Shown: piece after piece, positions 59,770 to 64,000 of the stretch | Numbering within the stretch: position 1 is the stretch's first letter | Layout of the letters: each line of letters begins with the position of its first letter | DNA from: Galbibacter kalidii | GTDB lineage: Bacteria > Bacteroidota > Bacteroidia > Flavobacteriales > Flavobacteriaceae | NCBI RefSeq assembly: GCF_026241135.1 | Contig: NZ_JAPFGA010000003.1 | Span: 1 to 64,000, forward strand | DNA: 64,000 bases | Reading direction: 5' to 3' | Notes under the pieces: model-generated | What the model was told of the DNA's origin: nothing | The model's input: the letters and a program-made list of their open reading frames with translations, nothing else | Database searches by the model: none | Program-made: the position numbers and the translations under genes

Positions 59770-59876
59770 AACATCCATGATTAATTTTTAAACACACAAG
59801 GGAATGATTAATTGGATGTTCCACCTGCCTGTCGGTAGGCAGGTGTGACCATTGAAAAACAAATAAATATAAACAC
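59770..59876. repeat. Paralogous capsule spacer B with CCTGCCTG palindrome
   Basis: A shorter counterpart of 58332-58482. The outer AACATCCA/TGGATGTT arms (about 59769-59820) and the palindrome at 59822-59845 precede GTGTGACCATTGAAAAAC and the next ATG. Confidence 0.6.
59822..59845. repeat. CCTGCCTG palindrome in spacer B
   Basis: CACCTGCCT-GTCGGT-AGGCAGGTG is a perfect nine-base-pair stem, the most regular copy of the family in the window. Confidence 0.75.
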
Positions 59877-60878
59877 ATGAAATACGCCCTTTTAACATAC
59901 GATGAGAATAAACGTTTTTTTAATGTCGGCGATTACATACAAAGTCTTGCCGCCAAACAGTTTTTACCGCAGGTGGATACTTATCTCAACCGTGAAAAAC
60001 TCGGGGAATACCGAGGAGAAAAAGTAAAATTGATCATGAACGGATGGTTTACACATAACATTCATCATTGGGTCCCTTCAGAAGATATTGATCCTGTTTT
60101 TGTCTCCTTTCATATGAACAACACTGCGGCTCCTTTTATGCTCAGCAAAAAAGGAATCGATTATTTAAAAAAACACCAACCTATAGGATGTAGGGATCAA
60201 TTTACTGCTGATACTTTAAAATCAAAAGGGATTGACGCCTACTTCTCCGGTTGTTTGACCCTGACATTAGATTCATATAAAGTTGATGATTCACAACGGT
60301 CTGATAAGGTTTATATCGTAGACCCTTTGTATAACTATCCCAGACCCGAAAAGGTGTTTTATAACACTAAAGCCATTCTTAGAAATACTTTAAACGGAAA
60401 AATATTCCGTTTGGGGAAAAAGAAAAAATATCTTAAAAAATTTGTTAGTGACGAACTTCTGGAGCGAGCCATTTTCATCAATCAAGAACCTCCTTCTAAT
60501 GTTTATTCTGAAGAAGAAAAGTTTGCGATGGCAGAAAATTTATTGAAAAAATATGCAACAGCCAGATTGGTTATCACCTCTAGAATTCATTGTGCATTGC
60601 CCTGTTTGGCTTTGGGAACTCCCGTCATCTTTGTCAACGGCTTTGACAGCTTTGTTGATTCATGCCGCTTTGAAGGGATCATCGATTTATTCAACCGGGT
60701 TGATATTGACAGTATCACCGGGGAATTCACTACAAATTTCGGTTTAGAAGGAAGAATTGGTAACGATTTCAGCATTAAAAATTTAGAAAAACACCATGAG
60801 CTATCAGAAAAGCTAAAAGCAACGGTGAAGAAGGGTCTCAGTACAAGTGAACAAAAGGTTCAAACCAATAAGCCCTAG
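59877..60878 (+). CDS. Polysaccharide pyruvyl transferase family protein
   Basis: The 333-residue protein belongs to the CsaB/WcaK-type pyruvyl transferase family, which adds a ketal pyruvate to a sugar from phosphoenolpyruvate. Visible are the N-terminal L-L-T-Y-D...N-V-G-D-Y-I-Q-S-L-A-A-K-Q-F and the C-terminal motif T-S-R-I-H-C-A-L-P-C-L-A-L-G-T-P-V-I-F-V near 237-256, which binds PEP. The short C-terminal extension is of low complexity. In this cluster it would give the capsule a negatively charged pyruvate. Confidence 0.88.
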   Translation: MKYALLTYDENKRFFNVGDYIQSLAAKQFLPQVDTYLNREKLGEYRGEKVKLIMNGWFTHNIHHWVPSEDIDPVFVSFHMNNTAAPFMLSKKGIDYLKKHQPIGCRDQFTADTLKSKGIDAYFSGCLTLTLDSYKVDDSQRSDKVYIVDPLYNYPRPEKVFYNTKAILRNTLNGKIFRLGKKKKYLKKFVSDELLERAIFINQEPPSNVYSEEEKFAMAENLLKKYATARLVITSRIHCALPCLALGTPVIFVNGFDSFVDSCRFEGIIDLFNRVDIDSITGEFTTNFGLEGRIGNDFSIKNLEKHHELSEKLKATVKKGLSTSEQKVQTNKP

Positions 60879-60930
60879 TTTTTAATATGAGTATCGGATC
60901 ATAAATTTCGTTAAGCGAATCTAACAGAAA

Positions 60931-62034
60931 ATGATTAAGATTTTATACATAACCAACCAAATATGTGGGCCGGGAGGACTTGAAAGGGTGCTGTCGGTTA
61001 AAACATCACATCTTATCGACAACTTTGGTTATGAAGTGCATATACTAACCTTGAACCAAGGTGCAAAAGAACACTTTTATCACTTTCACCCTAAAATTAT
61101 CTATCACGATATTCGAGTAAAAGGAAATCCCCTTCAATACCTATTATCATACATAAATGGAGTCCGACATTCCATTAAAACAATCAAACCTGATATTATT
61201 TCAGTATGTGATGACGGTTTAAAAGGTTTTTTTGTGCCGCTTTTCACCAACAAACCATGCCCAATGGTCTATGAAAGGCATGTTTCCAAGCTCATTGAAA
61301 AAAAGAATCACCACAACTCAAACGGAAGTCGATTAAAAGCAAAAATGAAGTATTCCCTGATGGATTTTGGGGCTAAACACTTTTCCAAGTTTGTGGTATT
61401 GACCAAAGGAAACAAAAAAGAATGGCGCTTAAACAACCTACATGTGATATCCAATCCGCTTCCCTTCTATCCGACACCTTCTTCAACCTTGGATTCCAAA
61501 AAAATAATAACCGTAGGCAAATTATCCCCTCAAAAAGGATATGACATATTGATAAAATCGTGGGCAAAAATCGCTCATCAATATCCCGACTGGAAAATTG
61601 AAATTTACGGTCAAGGGGATGATTATTCAATGCTTACCGAATTAGTCAAAAAACACCGCTTGGAAAGAAGTTTTAAAATAAACAAACCCACCCAAAAAAT
61701 TGAAGAGGTTTACCTGAATGCCTCCCTATATGTCATGCCTTCGAGGTTTGAAGGTTTTGGGATGGTTTTGATAGAAGCTATGGCCTGTGGTGTGCCCTGC
61801 GTAGCGTTTGACTGCCCACACGGTCCCGCTGATATTATTGCCAATGGCGAAGATGGAATACTAGTGCCCAATGGAAATATCGACATGCTTTCTGATAAGA
61901 TTTCGCTACTAATAGAAAATGACAAACTAAGAAAGGGGATGGGAGCAAAAGCAAAACAAAATGTTCGCAGATACCAGCCGGAGCAAATTGTAAAACAATG
62001 GGACAACCTATTTAAAACACTCTTAAACAAATGA
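60931..62034 (+). CDS. Family 4 glycosyltransferase
   Basis: The 367-residue GT-B enzyme has the N-terminal N-Q-I-C-G-P-G-G-L-E-R-V-L glycine loop at about 10-22. The donor half begins near 190 with V-G-K-L-S-P-Q-K-G-Y-D-I-L-I and ends with the E-x7-E motif S-R-F-E-G-F-G-M-V-L-I-E-A-M-A-C-G-V-P near 271-289. Family 4 enzymes retain the donor configuration. The acceptor and donor sugars are unknown. It overlaps the next gene, which encodes a related enzyme, by four bases. Confidence 0.92.
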   Translation: MIKILYITNQICGPGGLERVLSVKTSHLIDNFGYEVHILTLNQGAKEHFYHFHPKIIYHDIRVKGNPLQYLLSYINGVRHSIKTIKPDIISVCDDGLKGFFVPLFTNKPCPMVYERHVSKLIEKKNHHNSNGSRLKAKMKYSLMDFGAKHFSKFVVLTKGNKKEWRLNNLHVISNPLPFYPTPSSTLDSKKIITVGKLSPQKGYDILIKSWAKIAHQYPDWKIEIYGQGDDYSMLTELVKKHRLERSFKINKPTQKIEEVYLNASLYVMPSRFEGFGMVLIEAMACGVPCVAFDCPHGPADIIANGEDGILVPNGNIDMLSDKISLLIENDKLRKGMGAKAKQNVRRYQPEQIVKQWDNLFKTLLNK

Positions 62035-63158
62035 AAATCCTGTTTCTGATCGATCAAGTGTATTTGCACGGGGGGATTGAAAGAGTCCTCTCCATAAAAG
62101 CCAATTACCTTAGCAAACACAAACATGGGGATATCTATATCACAACTACATCACAAAAAGGAAAAGCACCCTGTTATGAATTTCATAAGGATATAACGTT
62201 CTATGATTTAAACATAGATTACAACAGGAACAAAAGCTATTTCCATCCTTCAAATTTGCTTAAAATCCCCAAGCATATCCGTAGACTTAAAAAAGCGATT
62301 AGAACAATCACACCGGACATTATCGTGGTTTGTAGTCACAGTACCGATACCTATTTTGTTCCCTTTATCCACAAAAGAATCCCAAAAATAAAAGAGTTTC
62401 ATTACTCCAAAATTTTAGATGAACGGAAAAAGAAAAAGGAGAAAAACAGTATCAAAGGTTTATTTCTAAAATTTGCTGAATATGTTGAGAAGCAATACGA
62501 CCATTTGATTGTCCTTAACCGTGACGAACTGCAATATTACACCAGTGACAACACGGTAGTTATTCCCAACCCTCTTACCTTTTTCCCTGAAGGAAAAGCA
62601 TCCTTAACAAACAAAATAGCTATCACGGCAGGACGGATTGCCCCGGTCAAGGGATATGACACTCTGATCGATATATGGAAACTCGTGTATCAAGAACATC
62701 CTGATTGGGTTTTACAAATCTACGGCACGGGAGAACAGGTTTATATGGGCTACCTAAAGGATAAAATAGAAGATGAAAAACTGGAGGATGCTGTTAAGTT
62801 ATGCGGCACCACAAATCAGATTTCAAATAAAATGCTGGAATCTTCCTTATATTTAATGTCATCACATAATGAATGCTTCCCTTTGGTCTTACTAGAAGCC
62901 CAATCGTGTGGACTGCCCATTGTATCGTTTGACTGTCCTCATGGGCCAAGGAACATCATAGAAGAAAACACAGGGTGTTTGGTAACTCCTATGGATATCG
63001 ACAAGTATGCCCATCAGGTAAAAAAACTGATGTCTGACCATTCAAAGCGCGTTTTTTTAGGAATCCATGCCAGAAACAACGCCAAAAATTATACAGAAGA
63101 CAAAGTGATGGTTATGTGGATTCGATTATTTGAAAAAACAATAGCTGAAAAACAGTAG
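62031..63158 (+). CDS. Family 4 glycosyltransferase, second in tandem
   Basis: The 375-residue enzyme is related to the one just upstream: D-Q-V-Y-L-H-G-G-I-E-R-V-L-S at about 7-20, A-G-R-I-A-P-V-K-G-Y-D-T-L-I near 201-214, and the E-x7-E region S-S-H-N-E-C-F-P-L-V-L-L-E-A-Q-S-C-G-L-P. The two genes overlap and probably arose by tandem duplication, though they are now clearly distinct. They would add successive sugars of the repeat unit. Confidence 0.92.
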   Translation: MKILFLIDQVYLHGGIERVLSIKANYLSKHKHGDIYITTTSQKGKAPCYEFHKDITFYDLNIDYNRNKSYFHPSNLLKIPKHIRRLKKAIRTITPDIIVVCSHSTDTYFVPFIHKRIPKIKEFHYSKILDERKKKKEKNSIKGLFLKFAEYVEKQYDHLIVLNRDELQYYTSDNTVVIPNPLTFFPEGKASLTNKIAITAGRIAPVKGYDTLIDIWKLVYQEHPDWVLQIYGTGEQVYMGYLKDKIEDEKLEDAVKLCGTTNQISNKMLESSLYLMSSHNECFPLVLLEAQSCGLPIVSFDCPHGPRNIIEENTGCLVTPMDIDKYAHQVKKLMSDHSKRVFLGIHARNNAKNYTEDKVMVMWIRLFEKTIAEKQ

Positions 63159-63160
63159 AA

Positions 63161-63727
63161 ATGAAAACATTAGTCACAACCCTATACAAGTTCTTTCTTA
63201 TTCCTCATGTCATCCTGTATAAATACAGCAAGCAGAAAGCATATATCGATCAGGATATTATCAGGTGGGCAAAAGCAAAAGGACATCCCAAAAACAATAA
63301 AACAAAACTGCTCCTCCACTATTTAACCCACTCCAAAGACTTTAGAAATATTTTTTACTTCCGAAATCGTGGGGCACTATGTCATATTTTGAATCTGTAT
63401 TGTCCTAAAGAAAAATATTTCAAAATAGATGTCAACACAAAAATAAAAGGTGGTTTTTTAACCGGACACCCCTACTCCACTATTATAAACGCTAATGAAA
63501 TCGGAGAAAATTTCTATATCAACCACCTCGTGACCATTGGGGAAATAAATGGGAAAAAACCCAGCATAGGTAATAATGTTTCTGTCTATACCGGAGCTAT
63601 TATCATTGGTGATATCACCATCGGTAACAATTGCAACATCGGTGCCGGAGCTGTGGTTACTAAAAGTGTTCAGGATAATTGTACCGTTGTTGGCAATCCA
63701 GCGAGGGTTATCAAGAAAAAAGAGTGA
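63161..63727 (+). CDS. Hexapeptide-repeat acyltransferase (serine acetyltransferase-like)
   Basis: The 188-residue protein has an alpha-helical N-terminal half and a left-handed beta-helix of hexapeptide repeats from about 110 (I-G-E-N-F-Y-I-N-H-L-V-T-I-G, then I-G-N-N-V-S-V-Y-T-G-A-I-I-I-G, ending V-V-G-N-P-A-R-V-I). It resembles CysE-type O-acetyltransferases, which in polysaccharide clusters acetylate sugars; a role in cysteine synthesis is not suggested here. It begins two bases after the second glycosyltransferase, so it is in the same operon. Confidence 0.88.
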   Translation: MKTLVTTLYKFFLIPHVILYKYSKQKAYIDQDIIRWAKAKGHPKNNKTKLLLHYLTHSKDFRNIFYFRNRGALCHILNLYCPKEKYFKIDVNTKIKGGFLTGHPYSTIINANEIGENFYINHLVTIGEINGKKPSIGNNVSVYTGAIIIGDITIGNNCNIGAGAVVTKSVQDNCTVVGNPARVIKKKE

Positions 63728-63780
63728 CTTACAATAAAGCCACTCTTCCCTCACCAATTAATTTATATAAATAGGCACTA

Positions 63781-64000
63781 TTAATCTTCAACGATAATCC
63801 CTTGGGAATTGGATACTTGAACCCCCAAGTCTGATATAATATTATTATCTCTTACAAATACTTGGTTATTTGCATCTGATGTATCTAAATTCACATTGAC
63901 AAAGCTTATTCCATAACCATCAGTATCAATTTCATTATTATAGATGGTCACATCATCTGCGGAAGCAATATGGGCAAACACTCCATGGCTACCACTTAAA
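63781..64000 (-). CDS. Parallel beta-helix surface protein, C-terminal part, cut by the window edge
   Basis: A minus-strand frame runs off the right edge; only the last about 72 residues are present. They show the right-handed beta-helix pattern (D-D-V-T-I-Y-N-N-E-I, N-N-Q-V-F-V-R-D-N-N-I-I-S-D, N-S-Q-G-I-I-V-E-D) with regular Asn and Asp. The frame has no start within the window: codons upstream of 63981 remain open to 64000. It may be a secreted polysaccharide lyase/epimerase or a surface repeat protein. It converges on the acyltransferase gene. Confidence 0.75.
   Translation of the reverse strand, partial: LSGSHGVFAHIASADDVTIYNNEIDTDGYGISFVNVNLDTSDANNQVFVRDNNIISDLGVQVSNSQGIIVED

Noticed and set aside
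1-64000. CRISPR arrays, tRNA and rRNA genes
   Set aside because: No regularly spaced direct repeats and no tRNA cloverleaf or rRNA segment was recognised; the dispersed hairpin repeats are too few and too far apart to form an array.

Overview
The window reads as a piece of chromosome from a member of the Bacteroidota, most likely family Flavobacteriaceae. The support is low GC content, SusC/SusD and STN/FecR/ECF-sigma genes, the bacteroidotal promoter form TTTG-N19..21-TAnnTTTG in front of several genes, and lineage-typical families (HYC_CC_PP, DUF3347, DUF4199, DUF2490, SDR-type fructuronate reductase). No tRNA, rRNA, CRISPR array, prophage or intact insertion sequence was recognised.

Layout. 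1-1.9 kb: two small hypothetical genes between ~35-bp direct repeats, then a YoeB-type toxin-antitoxin pair. 1.9-8.0 kb: a siderophore-type TonB receptor and a PepSY reductase-like membrane protein, bracketed by two near-identical exported FGE (sulfatase-modifying-factor) paralogs. 8.2-15.1 kb: hexuronate catabolism (fructuronate reductase, mannonate dehydratase; minus strand), a small ferredoxin-like-fold candidate protein, and an rpiB-gnd-zwf-pgl pentose-phosphate operon. 15.1-18.7 kb: a SulP anion transporter preceded by a possible 18-residue leader peptide, a DksA/TraR zinc-finger protein, a DUF2490 protein and a Fur-family regulator. 18.9-30.0 kb: a co-directional copper/silver island (HYC_CC_PP, CusA, CusC-like, DUF3347 lipoprotein, HMA-AraC regulator, CopA, PepSY, CusB). 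30.1-33.8 kb: SRPBCC-DinB fusion, DUF1801, DUF4199, SRPBCC and a membrane protein with a Cys/His C-terminus. 33.9-34.3 kb: a second YoeB-type pair. 34.4-42.8 kb (minus): FecR, STN-SusC, SusD, calcineurin-like phosphoesterase and an ECF sigma factor at the far end. 43.2-47.3 kb: a signal-peptide-only ORF, a GH43 enzyme, a LacI regulator and a hypothetical gene, tied together by two matching LacI-type operators inside duplicated promoter regions. 47.5-64.0 kb: a capsule/exopolysaccharide locus with two divergent arms. The minus arm has aminotransferase, 4,6-dehydratase, Wza and Wzc. The plus arm has UDP-HexNAc epimerase, dehydrogenase, Wzx flippase, a QueC-like PP-loop protein, pyruvyl transferase, two GT4 enzymes and a hexapeptide acyltransferase.

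How the parts work together. The copper island can chelate, pump and sense Cu(I)/Ag(I). The capsule locus predicts a polymer with HexNAc-uronic acid, a 4-amino-4,6-dideoxy-HexNAc, pyruvate and acyl groups. The SusCD-phosphoesterase locus looks like sigma/anti-sigma-controlled uptake of a phosphorylated substrate.

The most unusual layer is non-coding. A short CCTGCCTG-type palindrome occurs five times: twice nested inside other dispersed repeats, twice in paralogous capsule spacers, and once apparently inserted in frame in the PepSY gene at 5917-5955. A second, three-hairpin repeat ending in CCCACTTAGTGGG occurs three times. The most unusual protein is the capsule-locus PP-loop protein (58483-59769), with a QueC-like four-cysteine site.
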